DNA of 64,000 bases from Thermotoga maritima MSB8 (GTDB lineage Bacteria > Thermotogota > Thermotogae > Thermotogales > Thermotogaceae), in contig NC_000853.1 of the NCBI RefSeq assembly GCF_000008545.1, positions 1 to 64,000 on the forward strand, in the 5' to 3' direction. Of this stretch, positions 51,632-63,378 are shown piece after piece. Both the position numbers and the translations under genes were made by a program. How positions within the stretch are numbered: position 1 is the stretch's first letter; each line of letters starts with the position of its first letter. The notes under the pieces are model-generated. The model was not told where the DNA came from. It saw only the letters and a program-made list of their open reading frames with translations, and did no database searches.

Positions 51632-53656
51632 TCACGGATATATCTTTCTTCCCTTCTCATCAGGGATACCCGTTCTCCTGTAAAAGTATGTGTTGATTAC
51701 ATCACGCCACTCCTTCGCGTGTTCGAGTTGCATATGAAGACGCTCTTTCACTCTCTCAAAAATATCTGGTGATACCCTGTCTTTCAGTTCCTCCCATTTC
51801 TTTATGAATTCTTCTACTTCCTCCACCCCTTCAAAGTGGAGATCGTACATCGTCTGAAGGAGTGTCTTTCCGGATTTCAAACGATGATCGTATCGTACCC
51901 TGTGGAAGAAAAGAAGAAGATCCTCGGGACACGTGTTGATATCATCGTATATCTCTTTCCACGGTGAATGGTATTGAAGGGTGTAACCAGTGCCTCTGGA
52001 AGTTCTATCGACACCGATCGCTTCCCAGTTGGCTCTGTGGTAAGTACCCCATTTCGAATATTCGTATCCCTCCGGATTTGGACCGTAGTGGTGACCAGGA
52101 TTCACCATCCATCCCAACCCGAACGGAGTGGTGTATTTCTCATACGTCCTGTGGGATTTCATCAACATGTATGAAACATTTTCCAGAACCTTCTCGTCAT
52201 CGCCGAAAGTGAGTTTTATCCATTCTTCAACTATCCTTTCGATTTCTTCATCGGGATTCCACGCAAGTCTTCCGAACGCGTATAAATTCGCCTGAGCGAG
52301 ATCGTGGCCCGTCCAGTTCACACTGTCACCAACGTTTGATACTCCGGCAAAACCGTTGTTTTCACGGTCAAAGAGAGTTCCATCCACGATTCTCTTCACG
52401 TAAGAACCCTCACCCTTCGCAAACGTGTCGAATTCCAGTATCTCCTTCCAGAGGGTTCCTAAAAAACACAGATGAATCTGCTGACCTGTGTATTCCTGCG
52501 TGATTTGAAGCTCAAGAATTTGATTTGTCTTCTCCATTCCTCCGAAAAGCGGATTGACGGGTTCTCTCACCTGAAAATCCATAGGACCATACTTTATTTG
52601 AATGATCACGTTGTCGTCGAACTGCCCATCAAGAGGCTTGAAATTGTCATAAGCCGCCTTTGCTCTGTCCGTCTTGTAATCTCTCCAGTCCTGGAGGCAG
52701 TTGTAAACAAAAGCTCTCCATATTACTACTCCACCGAACGGTGCCAGAGCCCTTGCAAGCATGTTTGCCCCTTCTGCATGCGTTCTTCCAAACATGTGCG
52801 GTCCAGGATTGAACTCAGAATCGGCTTTGACAAGAAATCCTCCAAAATCTGGAATATAATCGTATATTCCCCTCGCTTTTTCTCTCCACCAGCGCGCCAC
52901 TCTTTCGTCGAGGGGATCGGCCGTATCCAGCCCTCCCAGATAAACAGGAGAAGCGAAGTTTATACTTAGATAGATCTTAATTCCATACTCTCTGAAGATA
53001 TCAGCCAACTTTTTCAATTTTTTAAGGTAGATAGAGTCTATCAAGTAAACTTCTCGCTTTTTGACGTTCACGTTGTTTATAACAACACCGTTTATACCTA
53101 TTGAGGCTAAAAGTCTGGCGTAGTCTTTCGTTCTCTGATTTATGATAATTCTGTTGTCTTTGAAAAAAATGGAGTTCCCTGCGTATCCTCTCTCGATCGT
53201 TCCATCGAGGTTGTCCCAGTGGTTAAGCATACGAAATTTCGCTTTCGGCTTCGCCAGGACGTTCATCTTCTCGATATCTTCACCAAGTCTTATTCTCTTC
53301 ATCAAATCAAAAATCCCGTAAACAAGCGCCTTCTTTGTTTCGCCAGTTACAAGCAGAATTTTCGAACCATTCCACTCAATCGTTCTCAGCATGAAACCTT
53401 CCTCACCAAGATTCACATCAAGCTTGATGGGAAGGGATTCCAAACGTCCCACCATGATGTATTTTTCTTTCTTCAAGGGTCTGGAATAAAATCTGGGAGT
53501 GATGCCAATCGATCTTTCAGAAAATCTTCTGATCTCGTCTTTCAAAACTGAAGAACCGGGTTCCAGAATGGAAACACTTGAAAACCAGTCTTTGAGTTTT
53601 CCGGCGACATCAGCTGGTAAACCTCTGTACTCCAGCCAGCACATCCTGTAGTCCAC
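51632..53656 (-). CDS. aguA: Alpha-glucuronidase, GH67
   Basis: A 674-residue GH67 enzyme with conserved stretches including [35 protein letters not shown] and [21 protein letters not shown]. It removes 4-O-methyl-glucuronic acid from the end of xylo-oligosaccharides in the cytoplasm; no signal peptide is present. GTG 53656 is eight bases after GGGAGGGA. The longer reading to 53716 crosses an intercistronic hairpin and is rejected. It is the last gene of the xylan transporter operon. Confidence 0.95.
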
Positions 53657-53681
53657 AGCATTTCCCTCCCTGAAAGTTCTG

Positions 53682-53705
53682 AAAACCCCCGGCGATTGCC
53701 GGGGG
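53682..53705 (-). terminator. hairpin between binding-protein gene and aguA
   Basis: CCCCCGGC (53686-53693) pairs with GCCGGGGG (53698-53705), and the minus strand continues TTTTC. It is a moderate terminator or attenuator that would lower aguA expression relative to the binding protein. Confidence 0.7.
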
Positions 53706-53712
53706 CTTAGAT

Positions 53713-55686
53713 TCATTTCTGTTCGATGAAGAACTGCATCGGCATGGCATTCAGAGGAGTTCTCAACACATCGTCCGTTACGAGGAATTCCGGTACGTTT
53801 CTGAAGTTGTTCTTCGCTATGGCAGGCGAAAGGTCTTCTCCGACGGTTCCTATCATCCAGAGATTTTCTCTATGGATCTTCGTCGCTTCTGCCATGAGCT
53901 CTTTGATCTTATCAGGATCCGGCGTGGAGGCTATCTGGTAGTACAGATCGACAAGTCTGTAGACGACCTCTGGTGGTTCAGGCCCTTCGGGTACTTCTTC
54001 GGGCTCCACACCTCTTATGTTCTTGTCGATGTAGTATGAGATCCAGCCACTCCATCCGATGTACCAGAAGTCTGCTATGTTCTCGGAACCCGGGAAGATG
54101 ACCATCGGTGAAGAGAGTGGTTGGGCAGCCCTATCCATGTTCCACACCATCGCGTCGAAGTCACCGGCATCGGCTCTTTCGTAGAAGAGAGATCTTTCAA
54201 GGTTCTCAATCTCCACCCAGACACCTATCTGTTTCCAGTATTCTTTTACCATCGTCCAGACGTCAACATGAAACTGCCCAGTCACAGTGATGGTGAATCG
54301 GAGTGGTCTGCCATCTGGTAAGAGTCTGTATTCGTGCTTGTCATCCCACTTCAATCCCATTTCATCGAGAAGCTTGTTCGCTCTGTCTGGATCGTACTCT
54401 GCATAAGCTTTTTCCCATTCGGGATCGAAGTATGGGGATCCACTCACGAGAGACGCCTGCCTTGGCTCAGCGAGACCGTTGAAGAGAATCTCGTTGATTT
54501 CTTCCCTGTTGATAGCGAGTGAGAGAGCCTGCCTGAACCTTACATCGTTGAAGACCTTCCTCAGCACCTCGTCGGAGTGAGCGTAGTTTAGTGAGATTCT
54601 GCTGGCAGAACCGTTCGCAGCGATCCATTTTAGCACTCTGTATCCTCCACTCTGGCTGTTCTCCATGAGCAGTGTGAAGTTTCCTGCTCCCGCTCCCAGT
54701 CCTCCGATATGTCTCCACTGCATATCGATTTCACCGGAGATCGCTTTCAGGAGTATGACTTCGTCGTTCTTGACGTATTCGTGCCTCACGTAATCGATGT
54801 ATGGAAGCTGATTACCTTCGATATCAACCGCCCAGAAGTACGGGTTTCTCTCGAGTATGTAGAACTGTTCTGTTGGATCGGTGATAGGCTTCCACGGTGA
54901 TAGTGTTGGAAGCTCGGTGTTTTCAAGGAAGTCGTTTTTATCGTTGAAGAGGTCCACCCAGGTGTTGTGCACACCTTCCACCATCTTCTTCTCTATTTCT
55001 TCCATCGGTGTGTACTTTGGATGGAACTGTTTCAGATAGTGTGCTGGTGCTCCGGTAAATCCACCGTATGGAACTTTCAGAAGGAACAATCCATAAGGCT
55101 TGCTGAATTCGAACTTCACCGTGTAATCGTCGAGCGCTTCGACTTTCACACCAATGTTGTACCAGTCAGGTTTCGAAGGCGTGATATCGTCGTTTCCTAC
55201 GATGTCGTTAACCCAGAACACGATATCGTGGGCCGTGTACGGTGCTCCATCGGACCACTTCACACCCTTTCTCAGATGGAAGATGTAGACCCTTCCGTTC
55301 TCCAGAACCTCCCAGCTCTTCGCGAGCCCCGGAACGAGTTTTCCACCCTCTTTGTCCCAGAACGCGAGTTTCACTTCGATGAGCTTGGAAATACCCCACC
55401 TGTCAGAAGGCCCTTTCCAGACTCTTCTCCAGGTACCACCGAACTGTCCAACTTTTTCAACAGGCTGAACCACGAGCGGTTCCTCCGGGAGTCTCTGTTC
55501 GACGGGTGGAAGCTTTCCTTCTTCGACGAGCTTGGTCAGCATCGGCGATTCATGGTACTCGGTAATCTTCTTTCCTGTAGCCTTGTAGTACTCTTCCGGT
55601 GTTGCGTAGAAGACCCATGTGTCGTTGGCAGCAAGAGCTAAAACAACCATGAACACAAGCGACAGCAAAACAAACAACCTTCTCAC
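53713..55686 (-). CDS. Family 5 solute-binding protein of the xylan cluster
   Basis: A 657-residue extracytoplasmic protein. The signal peptide covers about residues 1-19, ending LALAA. The SBP_bac_5 fold shows [19 protein letters not shown] and [15 protein letters not shown]. Its position between alpha-glucuronidase and the transporter genes, with xylanase opposite, points to (aldouronic) xylo-oligosaccharides as ligand. GTG 55686 is six bases after GAGGGGGTG; the GTG at 55695 lies inside that site. Confidence 0.9.
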   Translation of the reverse strand: MRRLFVLLSLVFMVVLALAANDTWVFYATPEEYYKATGKKITEYHESPMLTKLVEEGKLPPVEQRLPEEPLVVQPVEKVGQFGGTWRRVWKGPSDRWGISKLIEVKLAFWDKEGGKLVPGLAKSWEVLENGRVYIFHLRKGVKWSDGAPYTAHDIVFWVNDIVGNDDITPSKPDWYNIGVKVEALDDYTVKFEFSKPYGLFLLKVPYGGFTGAPAHYLKQFHPKYTPMEEIEKKMVEGVHNTWVDLFNDKNDFLENTELPTLSPWKPITDPTEQFYILERNPYFWAVDIEGNQLPYIDYVRHEYVKNDEVILLKAISGEIDMQWRHIGGLGAGAGNFTLLMENSQSGGYRVLKWIAANGSASRISLNYAHSDEVLRKVFNDVRFRQALSLAINREEINEILFNGLAEPRQASLVSGSPYFDPEWEKAYAEYDPDRANKLLDEMGLKWDDKHEYRLLPDGRPLRFTITVTGQFHVDVWTMVKEYWKQIGVWVEIENLERSLFYERADAGDFDAMVWNMDRAAQPLSSPMVIFPGSENIADFWYIGWSGWISYYIDKNIRGVEPEEVPEGPEPPEVVYRLVDLYYQIASTPDPDKIKELMAEATKIHRENLWMIGTVGEDLSPAIAKNNFRNVPEFLVTDDVLRTPLNAMPMQFFIEQK

Positions 55687-55699
55687 AACTAACACCCCC

Positions 55700-56716
55700 T
55701 CACAAAGTGATTTTCACACCTCTCAATTTCAAACTTTCGGCGAAATGACAGGCCACGTAATGTGGATTGTCTTCCGTTCCAAGATTTCTGAACTCAGGAT
55801 ACTCTTCCTTACAGATACTTTTTGCATAAGGACATCTTGGATGGAAGTAGCATCCTGATGGTGGGTTTGCCGGGTTTGGAACCTCTCCTTCTATTGGAAC
55901 GAGTTCTTCCCTCAGATCCGGATCAGGCTTTGGAACGGACCTCAAAAGCGTCTCCGTGTATGGATGCTTTGGATTTTCGAATATCTCCTCGGTGCTGGAA
56001 AGTTCCACAATCTTTCCTAAGTACATCACCGCAACTCTATCGGATATGTGTTCCACAACGCTCAGGTCGTGTGTGATAAAGAGATAGGTGAGGGCAAATT
56101 CTTCCTGAAGATCCATTAAAAGGTTGAGTATCTGTGCCCTTATGGAAACATCCAGTGCAGATGTCGGTTCATCACACACCACCAGTTTCGGTCTCAGGGC
56201 GATTGCCCTTGCTATAACGATTCTCTGTCTCTGACCACCTGAGAAGGCATGCGGATACCTTATCATGTACTCTGGTCTCAATCCGACCGCCTTCAAAAGT
56301 TCTGCCACTCGATCTTCCAGTTCTTTTCCCTTCGCTATACCGTTCACCAGAAGTGGTTCACCAACGATCTCCTTGACCTTCATTCTTGGGTTGAGAGAGG
56401 TATAAGGATTCTGAAAGATCATCTGCATATACCTTCTGTAGGGTTTCAGTTCATCTCTGGAGAGCTTTGCTATGTTCACGTCTTTTCCATCCAGATGAAG
56501 AATAACATCTCCATCTGTGGGATCTATCGCTCTGAGGATACTCTTGGCTGTTGTTGTTTTTCCACATCCACTCTCTCCCACCAATGCGAGAGTTTCACCC
56601 TGTTTTATATCGAAACTGACATCATCCACTGCTCTGACGTAACCTACTACCTTCTTGAAAAAACCCTTTGTCAGCGGGAAGTACTTTTTCAGTCCCTTCA
56701 CTTCGAGTAGTTTCAT
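55700..56716 (-). CDS. ABC transporter ATPase (DppF/OppF type), xylan cluster
   Basis: A 338-residue ATPase with Walker [10 protein letters not shown], signature [16 protein letters not shown] and LFITHDL. A C-terminal extension carries [17 protein letters not shown] 56716 follows GGAGGGG and overlaps the stop of the partner ATPase gene (56713-56716). Here both cassette genes precede the binding protein gene, unlike in the glucan operon. Confidence 0.92.
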   Translation of the reverse strand: MKLLEVKGLKKYFPLTKGFFKKVVGYVRAVDDVSFDIKQGETLALVGESGCGKTTTAKSILRAIDPTDGDVILHLDGKDVNIAKLSRDELKPYRRYMQMIFQNPYTSLNPRMKVKEIVGEPLLVNGIAKGKELEDRVAELLKAVGLRPEYMIRYPHAFSGGQRQRIVIARAIALRPKLVVCDEPTSALDVSIRAQILNLLMDLQEEFALTYLFITHDLSVVEHISDRVAVMYLGKIVELSSTEEIFENPKHPYTETLLRSVPKPDPDLREELVPIEGEVPNPANPPSGCYFHPRCPYAKSICKEEYPEFRNLGTEDNPHYVACHFAESLKLRGVKITL

Positions 56717-57708
56717 TCTTTTTCCCCTCCATAAAGGAAGCACTTTACTTTGTGGCCGGGTTTTACCTCTACCTCGGGAGGCTCTTTCACATCACACAAT
56801 CCTTTCATGAATTTCTCACATCTGTTGTGGAACCTGCAACCCGTTGGAAGATTGTACGGATCCGGTACCATGCCCTTTATGGTCTCGAGTCTCGTTTTCC
56901 TTATTCCAATCTTCGGAATGGATCTCAGCAGAGCCTGTGTGTAAGGATGGAGCGGATTCTTGAAGAGTTCGAAGACCTCCGCTGTCTCCACAATGTTTCC
57001 GAGGTACATCACAGCTACTCTGTCTGCCATCTGGGCTACAACTCCCATATCGTGCGTGATCAGAAGGATCGAAGAATGGTACTCCTTTTGAAGTTCCTTC
57101 ATTAGATAAAGAATTTGTGCCTGTATAGTCACATCCAGAGCAGTTGTGGGTTCATCCGCTAAAAGCAACGTGGGATTCAGAGACATAGCCATTGCGATCA
57201 TACATCTTTGAAGCATTCCACCGGAGAGTTCAAAAGGATACATATCCACTACCTTCTCGGCATTCGGAATCTTCACCTTTTTGAGCATCTCTACAACGCG
57301 CTTTCGTGCTTCTTCCTTGGAAACGTTCTCGTGAAGTAATATCGCTTCTATCATCTGCGCGCCAACTGTGTACACAGGAGAAAAAGAGGCCATCGGTTCC
57401 TGAAAAATCATCGATATATCCTTCCCTCTTATATCTCTTATTTCTTCACCTTCAGGATCGAGTCTCGTGAGATCTAACGTTTTCCCATTTCTGTGAAACA
57501 CAATCTCTCCATTAACTATTCGAGCACTTTTTGGAAGGATCCTCAGTATGGACTGTGCCGTGACACTTTTGCCACAACCACTTTCACCAACGAGACCCAG
57601 TATTTCTCCCCTTCGAATATCGAACGAAACTCCATCAACCGCTTTTACTGTTCCTTCAGTGAGATCAAAATAAACTTTTAAATCTCTTATTTCGAGAACC
57701 TTTTCCAT
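56713..57708 (-). CDS. ABC transporter ATPase (DppD/OppD type), xylan cluster
   Basis: A 331-residue ATPase with GESGCGKSV as Walker A, LSGGMLQR as signature, ADEPTTALD and LITHDMG. The terminal [15 protein letters not shown] motif is that of oligopeptide-type importers. The signature has Leu where Arg is usual (GGMLQR), a mild variation. It follows the DppC-like permease by 13 bases. Confidence 0.92.
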   Translation of the reverse strand: MEKVLEIRDLKVYFDLTEGTVKAVDGVSFDIRRGEILGLVGESGCGKSVTAQSILRILPKSARIVNGEIVFHRNGKTLDLTRLDPEGEEIRDIRGKDISMIFQEPMASFSPVYTVGAQMIEAILLHENVSKEEARKRVVEMLKKVKIPNAEKVVDMYPFELSGGMLQRCMIAMAMSLNPTLLLADEPTTALDVTIQAQILYLMKELQKEYHSSILLITHDMGVVAQMADRVAVMYLGNIVETAEVFELFKNPLHPYTQALLRSIPKIGIRKTRLETIKGMVPDPYNLPTGCRFHNRCEKFMKGLCDVKEPPEVEVKPGHKVKCFLYGGEKE

Positions 57709-57721
57709 GACTCTCCTCCCT

Positions 57722-58837
57722 TCATGTCTTGTATGGGTCGGCGGCGTCTCTCAGACCATCACCGACGAAGTTGAAGCAAAGGACAGTGATGATCACAAAG
57801 AGACCAGGTATCAGAAGCCATGGATAGAGAGCGACAGTTCTTATGTTCTGTGCTTCCTGTAGAAGAACACCCCAGCTGATCGCAGGTGGTCTGAGTCCCA
57901 GTCCCAGAAAGCTGAGCCCAGTCTCACCGAGTATCATCCCGGGTATCGAAAGTGTGGCAGAAGCTATAAGGTGACTCGTCAGAGATGGAAGCATGTGTTT
58001 GAAAATGATCCTCCATTCCGAAGCTCCAGCAAGCCTTGCAGCTACAACGAAGTCTTCATCTTTGAGCGAGAGAAATTTACTTCTCACGACTCTCGCAAGC
58101 CCTGTCCAGCCTATCAATGAAAGGATCACGGTGATGGCAAAGTACACCTTTATCTGTGACCAGTACCTTGGAAGCGCCGCAGCCAGTGCCATCCAGAGAG
58201 GAATGGTTGGAATACTAATCAGAAACTCTATAGTTCTCTGAATGAAGTTATCGATCTTTCCTCCGTAGTATCCGGATATGCCCCCTATGATGATCCCAAG
58301 AACCATGCTGAGAAAGACTCCCACCAACCCTATTGTGGTGGAGATCCTGGCACCGTAAAGAATTCTGGAAAAGACATCTCTTCCGAGCCTGTCAGTTCCA
58401 AAAAGGAAGATAGTACCTTCTTCTACCCCAAAGAAATGAACGTCGGATTCCCACGTGTTCCAGAGTTTGTATTTGTCACCGTGAACAAAGAGCCTTATTT
58501 TATATATCTTCGTCTTGTCTTCCTTGTAGATTCTTCTGAACGTCTCCGGATCTCTTTCCATCTTGTATCCATAAACAAAGGGACCTATGAATTTTCCTTC
58601 GTGGAAGAAGTGAATCTTCTGTGGAGGAGCGTATACGTACCTTGCAAAGATCCTGTTTGGATCGTACGGTGAGAAGAATTCGCAGAAAATACCAAGAACG
58701 TAGAGTATTCCGAGAATCACCATTCCAATAACTGCGAGTTTGTTTTTCTTGAACCTCCACCACATCAACTTCCATTCTGAAGCAAGATACAGTTCTTCTG
58801 TTTTGTCCATCTTCTTCCTCTTCCACACACCTATCAC
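57722..58837 (-). CDS. ABC transporter permease (DppC type), xylan cluster
   Basis: A 371-residue permease, longer than usual because of a roughly 70-residue periplasmic insertion after the first helix (FARYVYAPPQKIHFF to WESDVHFFGVEEG). The FGTDRLGRDVFSRILYGAR segment, five more helices and EAQNIRTVALYPW end are typical. The start is unclear: GTG 58837, or ATG 58810 after AGAGGA, would each work. Confidence 0.9.
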   Translation of the reverse strand: MIGVWKRKKMDKTEELYLASEWKLMWWRFKKNKLAVIGMVILGILYVLGIFCEFFSPYDPNRIFARYVYAPPQKIHFFHEGKFIGPFVYGYKMERDPETFRRIYKEDKTKIYKIRLFVHGDKYKLWNTWESDVHFFGVEEGTIFLFGTDRLGRDVFSRILYGARISTTIGLVGVFLSMVLGIIIGGISGYYGGKIDNFIQRTIEFLISIPTIPLWMALAAALPRYWSQIKVYFAITVILSLIGWTGLARVVRSKFLSLKDEDFVVAARLAGASEWRIIFKHMLPSLTSHLIASATLSIPGMILGETGLSFLGLGLRPPAISWGVLLQEAQNIRTVALYPWLLIPGLFVIITVLCFNFVGDGLRDAADPYKT

Positions 58838-58838
58838 C

Positions 58839-59825
58839 TCATTCGAATCTTATTCTGGGATCGAGCCAGGCAAGTAAGATGTCGGATATGAGAGTTCCTA
58901 TGATCGTGAAGACACTCAGTATCAAAACGAGACTCCCTGCGAGGTACATATCCTGGGAAGTGAGTGCGTCAAGAAGAAGCGTACCAACCGTGGGAAGGTT
59001 CAAAACGATACCCGTCACAACTGCACCTGAGACTATCTGAGGAAGTGCCCACCCAGCAGTGGAAGCAAAAGGAATGACGGCAACTCTCAACGGGTACTTC
59101 CAGACGAGTTCTCTCTCAGGTACTCCTCTTGCTCTCGCTGCAACCACATAAGGCTTGTTTATTTCATCGAGGAGATTCGCTCTCAAAACCCTTATGAGAC
59201 CGGCCATGCTTCCCGTTCCCAGGACAACTACTGGAATCCAGATGTGCTTCAAGAGATCAACAAATTTGGCCCACGACCAGGGAGCACCGGCATATTCCGG
59301 AGAAAATAGTCCACCTAAACTAACACCGGTCGTTACAAACATGAACCACAAAAGAATCAGTGCGAGGAGGAAGTTAGGTGTAGCGAGTCCTATATAACCA
59401 AGCACGGTAAAAACATAATCACCGATAGAATACTGATGCGTTCCAGAATAAACACCTATTAAAAATCCGAAAACCCACGCGAAAGCCGTTGAAAGAACGG
59501 ATATCAGTATTGTCCACCAGACCCTCTGATTCAACAAATCACTGACAGGTTTTTCCCACATGAAAGAGTATCCGAAGTCACCTTTCGTAATGATGTTGCC
59601 GATCCAGTAAAAGTATCGGACTATCACTGGTTTGTCCAGACCATACCTTTTCTTCAGAACTTCCAGAGCCGCCTGATCGATGGTCTCTCCACTTTGCCTG
59701 AGCGTCATAACATATGTGGTGAGATAGTCTCCTGGAGGAAGTTCGATGATGATGAAAGAAACAATAGAGATAACGAACAACAAAGGAATGGCGTAGAGAA
59801 CTCGTTTTGCTATATAAGCGAGCAC
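58839..59825 (-). CDS. ABC transporter permease (DppB type), xylan cluster
   Basis: A 328-residue permease with six helices and the DppB pattern (KRYGLDKPVIVRYFYWI, ending WLDPRIRFE). GTG 59825 is six bases after GAGGAGGTG; the GTG at 59834 lies within that site. It is the first gene of the operon that runs through DppC, two ATPases, the binding protein and aguA. Confidence 0.9.
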   Translation of the reverse strand: MLAYIAKRVLYAIPLLFVISIVSFIIIELPPGDYLTTYVMTLRQSGETIDQAALEVLKKRYGLDKPVIVRYFYWIGNIITKGDFGYSFMWEKPVSDLLNQRVWWTILISVLSTAFAWVFGFLIGVYSGTHQYSIGDYVFTVLGYIGLATPNFLLALILLWFMFVTTGVSLGGLFSPEYAGAPWSWAKFVDLLKHIWIPVVVLGTGSMAGLIRVLRANLLDEINKPYVVAARARGVPERELVWKYPLRVAVIPFASTAGWALPQIVSGAVVTGIVLNLPTVGTLLLDALTSQDMYLAGSLVLILSVFTIIGTLISDILLAWLDPRIRFE

Positions 59826-59838
59826 CCAGTACACCTCC

Positions 59839-59855
59839 TCGAAAATTGTTTTCGA
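59839..59855. promoter_or_regulatory. palindromic candidate operator of the xylan transporter operon
   Basis: TCGAAAA and TTTTCGA flank a 3-base centre, a perfect 17-bp inverted repeat. It lies in the 5' untranslated region just before the ribosome binding site of the first permease gene. A xylose- or xylo-oligosaccharide-responsive repressor would suit; identity is inferred. Confidence 0.5.
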
Positions 59856-59901
59856 AATCAGAAGTTACAATCGCGGGTTACATCGTTCCTTCTTGGAATG
59901 A

Positions 59902-59931
59902 ATTCTACACTATCACATCAAAAGAAATCAA
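59902..59931 (-). promoter_or_regulatory. promoter of the xylan transporter operon
   Basis: On the minus strand TTGATT (59931-59926) and TAGAAT (59907-59902) are 18 bases apart, giving a leader of about 70 bases that contains the palindrome at 59839-59855. Confidence 0.5.
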
Positions 59932-60006
59932 GCACCATTAACGGCGATTACACCACATTAACTTCGAATAGCAGAAATTATTGCAGAATATCTTCGTTTT
60001 TCTAAT

Positions 60007-60095
60007 TTGAAAGTTCCTTTCACAATAATGGTATAATTTCTTATCGAAGAAGCTCAATTTTTTCTTTACAAAAAATAACTTTAGGGTGATATAAT
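60007..60095 (+). promoter_or_regulatory. two tandem promoter candidates for xynA
   Basis: The first has TTGAAA at 60007-60012 and TATAAT at 60032-60037. The second has TTTACA at 60065-60070 and TATAAT at 60090-60095. Both have 19-base spacers. They precede the ATG at 60144 by about 105 and 45 bases. Confidence 0.5.
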
Positions 60096-60143
60096 TTCCC
60101 AAAAGAAGGTTGGTTAATTTTATGCAGGGAGGTGTGTGAATCT

Positions 60144-63100
60144 ATGCAAGTCAGGAAGAGACGGGGTCTTCTGGATGTTTCAACCGCCGTACTGGTGGGG
60201 ATTTTAGCGGGTTTTCTCGGTGTCGTACTGGCAGCATCGGGTGTTCTGAGTTTCGGGAAAGAAGCCTCCTCTAAGGGAGATTCTTCTCTCGAAACAGTTC
60301 TTGCTTTGAGTTTTGAAGGAACAACAGAAGGTGTGGTCCCATTTGGAAAAGACGTTGTTCTCACAGCTTCTCAGGATGTAGCAGCAGATGGTGAGTACTC
60401 TCTAAAGGTCGAGAACAGAACCTCCCCATGGGATGGGGTAGAAATCGACCTGACCGGAAAGGTAAAATCCGGAGCAGATTACCTTCTTTCCTTCCAGGTC
60501 TATCAATCTTCTGATGCTCCACAGCTGTTCAACGTAGTCGCGAGAACAGAAGATGAGAAGGGAGAGAGGTACGACGTCATACTCGACAAGGTTGTCGTAT
60601 CAGATCACTGGAAAGAGATCTTAGTACCGTTCTCACCCACGTTCGAAGGCACACCCGCAAAATACTCTCTCATCATCGTAGCGTCTAAAAACACGAATTT
60701 CAATTTCTACCTTGACAAGGTTCAGGTACTTGCTCCAAAAGAATCGGGCCCAAAGGTCATCTACGAAACATCCTTTGAAAACGGTGTTGGAGACTGGCAG
60801 CCCAGAGGAGACGTGAACATCGAAGCTTCATCTGAAGTGGCACATTCAGGTAAGAGTTCGCTCTTTATCTCCAACAGGCAGAAGGGCTGGCAGGGTGCCC
60901 AGATCAACTTGAAAGGAATCCTGAAAACAGGAAAAACCTACGCCTTTGAAGCCTGGGTCTATCAGAACTCCGGTCAAGATCAGACGATCATCATGACAAT
61001 GCAGAGAAAGTACTCATCCGACGCGAGCACACAGTACGAATGGATAAAATCAGCCACTGTACCATCTGGTCAGTGGGTGCAGCTTTCTGGAACGTACACA
61101 ATCCCGGCCGGAGTTACCGTGGAAGATCTCACGCTTTACTTCGAATCTCAAAATCCAACTCTCGAGTTCTACGTAGACGACGTGAAGATAGTGGATACAA
61201 CTTCCGCAGAGATAAAGATTGAAATGGAACCTGAAAAAGAGATACCTGCTCTGAAAGAAGTACTAAAAGACTACTTCAAAGTCGGAGTTGCACTGCCGTC
61301 CAAGGTCTTCCTCAACCCGAAGGACATAGAACTCATCACGAAACACTTCAACAGCATCACCGCAGAAAACGAGATGAAACCAGAGAGCCTGCTCGCGGGC
61401 ATCGAAAACGGTAAGCTGAAGTTCAGGTTTGAAACAGCAGACAAATACATTCAGTTCGTCGAGGAAAACGGCATGGTTATAAGAGGTCACACACTGGTGT
61501 GGCACAACCAGACACCCGACTGGTTCTTCAAAGACGAAAACGGAAACCTCCTCTCCAAAGAAGCGATGACGGAAAGACTCAAAGAGTACATCCACACCGT
61601 TGTCGGACACTTCAAAGGAAAAGTCTACGCATGGGACGTGGTGAACGAAGCGGTCGATCCGAACCAGCCGGATGGACTGAGAAGATCCACCTGGTACCAG
61701 ATCATGGGGCCTGACTACATAGAACTCGCCTTCAAGTTCGCAAGAGAAGCAGATCCAGATGCAAAACTCTTCTACAACGACTACAACACATTCGAGCCCA
61801 GAAAGAGAGATATCATCTACAACCTCGTGAAGGATCTCAAGGAGAAGGGACTCATCGATGGGATAGGCATGCAGTGTCACATCAGTCTTGCAACAGACAT
61901 CAAACAGATCGAAGAGGCCATCAAAAAGTTCAGCACCATACCCGGTATAGAAATTCACATCACAGAACTCGATATGAGTGTCTACAGAGATTCCAGTTCC
62001 AACTACCCAGAGGCACCGAGGACGGCACTCATCGAACAGGCTCACAAAATGATGCAGCTCTTTGAGATTTTCAAGAAGTACAGCAACGTGATCACGAACG
62101 TCACATTCTGGGGTCTCAAGGACGATTACTCCTGGAGAGCAACAAGAAGAAACGACTGGCCGCTCATCTTCGACAAAGATCACCAGGCGAAACTCGCTTA
62201 CTGGGCGATAGTGGCACCTGAGGTCCTTCCACCACTTCCAAAAGAAAGCAGGATCTCCGAAGGCGAGGCTGTGGTAGTGGGGATGATGGATGACTCGTAC
62301 CTGATGTCGAAGCCGATAGAGATCCTTGACGAAGAAGGGAACGTGAAGGCAACGATCAGGGCGGTGTGGAAAGACAGCACGATCTACATCTACGGAGAGG
62401 TACAGGACAAGACGAAAAAACCAGCAGAAGACGGAGTGGCCATATTCATCAACCCGAACAACGAAAGAACACCCTATCTGCAGCCTGATGACACCTACGC
62501 TGTGCTGTGGACAAACTGGAAGACGGAGGTCAACAGAGAAGACGTACAGGTGAAGAAATTCGTTGGGCCTGGCTTTAGAAGATACAGCTTCGAGATGTCG
62601 ATCACGATACCGGGTGTGGAGTTCAAGAAAGACAGCTACATAGGATTCGACGCTGCGGTGATAGACGACGGGAAGTGGTACAGCTGGAGCGACACGACGA
62701 ACAGCCAGAAGACGAACACGATGAACTACGGAACGCTGAAACTCGAAGGAATAATGGTAGCGACAGCAAAATACGGAACACCGGTCATCGATGGAGAGAT
62801 AGACGAGATCTGGAACACGACAGAGGAGATAGAGACGAAAGCGGTGGCCATGGGATCGCTTGACAAGAACGCGACAGCGAAAGTGAGGGTGCTGTGGGAC
62901 GAGAACTACCTGTACGTACTTGCAATCGTGAAAGACCCCGTTCTGAACAAAGACAACAGCAACCCGTGGGAACAGGATTCCGTGGAGATCTTCATCGACG
63001 AGAACAACCACAAGACAGGATACTACGAAGACGACGACGCACAGTTCAGGGTGAACTACATGAACGAGCAGACGTTTGGAACGGGAGGAAGTCCAGCGAG

Positions 63101-63323
63101 GTTCAAGACAGCGGTGAAACTGATCGAAGGAGGATACATAGTTGAGGCAGCGATCAAGTGGAAGACGATCAAACCCACACCGAACACGGTGATAGGATTC
63201 AACATCCAGGTGAACGATGCGAACGAGAAAGGGCAGAGGGTCGGTATCATCTCCTGGAGCGATCCCACAAACAACAGCTGGAGAGATCCTTCAAAGTTCG
63301 GTAACCTCAGGCTCATCAAGTGA
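60144..63323 (+). CDS. xynA: Multimodular surface xylanase: CBM22 x2 - GH10 - CBM9 x2
   Basis: A 1059-residue endo-1,4-beta-xylanase. A basic N-terminus and hydrophobic helix (about 15-37) act as an export signal or anchor. Two CBM22-type domains (about 50-195 and 205-350) end in FYLDKVQV and [10 protein letters not shown]10 follows (about 360-695) with HTLVWHNQ, acid/base E502 in WDVVNEA and nucleophile E608 in ITELDMS. Two CBM9-type domains fill the rest. ATG 60144 follows GGGAGGTG; the GTG at 60132 belongs to that site. It cuts xylan outside the cell for the transporter encoded divergently. Confidence 0.96.
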   Translation: MQVRKRRGLLDVSTAVLVGILAGFLGVVLAASGVLSFGKEASSKGDSSLETVLALSFEGTTEGVVPFGKDVVLTASQDVAADGEYSLKVENRTSPWDGVEIDLTGKVKSGADYLLSFQVYQSSDAPQLFNVVARTEDEKGERYDVILDKVVVSDHWKEILVPFSPTFEGTPAKYSLIIVASKNTNFNFYLDKVQVLAPKESGPKVIYETSFENGVGDWQPRGDVNIEASSEVAHSGKSSLFISNRQKGWQGAQINLKGILKTGKTYAFEAWVYQNSGQDQTIIMTMQRKYSSDASTQYEWIKSATVPSGQWVQLSGTYTIPAGVTVEDLTLYFESQNPTLEFYVDDVKIVDTTSAEIKIEMEPEKEIPALKEVLKDYFKVGVALPSKVFLNPKDIELITKHFNSITAENEMKPESLLAGIENGKLKFRFETADKYIQFVEENGMVIRGHTLVWHNQTPDWFFKDENGNLLSKEAMTERLKEYIHTVVGHFKGKVYAWDVVNEAVDPNQPDGLRRSTWYQIMGPDYIELAFKFAREADPDAKLFYNDYNTFEPRKRDIIYNLVKDLKEKGLIDGIGMQCHISLATDIKQIEEAIKKFSTIPGIEIHITELDMSVYRDSSSNYPEAPRTALIEQAHKMMQLFEIFKKYSNVITNVTFWGLKDDYSWRATRRNDWPLIFDKDHQAKLAYWAIVAPEVLPPLPKESRISEGEAVVVGMMDDSYLMSKPIEILDEEGNVKATIRAVWKDSTIYIYGEVQDKTKKPAEDGVAIFINPNNERTPYLQPDDTYAVLWTNWKTEVNREDVQVKKFVGPGFRRYSFEMSITIPGVEFKKDSYIGFDAAVIDDGKWYSWSDTTNSQKTNTMNYGTLKLEGIMVATAKYGTPVIDGEIDEIWNTTEEIETKAVAMGSLDKNATAKVRVLWDENYLYVLAIVKDPVLNKDNSNPWEQDSVEIFIDENNHKTGYYEDDDAQFRVNYMNEQTFGTGGSPARFKTAVKLIEGGYIVEAAIKWKTIKPTPNTVIGFNIQVNDANEKGQRVGIISWSDPTNNSWRDPSKFGNLRLIK

Positions 63324-63350
63324 GGGGGGAGATTTCCCCCTCCTTATTTG
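63322..63350 (+). terminator. weak terminator after xynA
   Basis: GAGGGGGGA (63322-63330) can pair with TTCCCCCTC (63334-63342), followed by CTTATTTG. The T tract is poor, so read-through into the lipoprotein gene 37 bases on is likely. Confidence 0.55.
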
Positions 63351-63378
63351 ATCATAATCTTAAGGGGGTAGATAGATC

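Noticed and set aside
61263-63011. 582-codon open frame opposite xynA
   Set aside because: It lies antisense to the GH10 and CBM9 regions, Val/Phe/His-rich in the way of reverse-frame artefacts, and has no start context.
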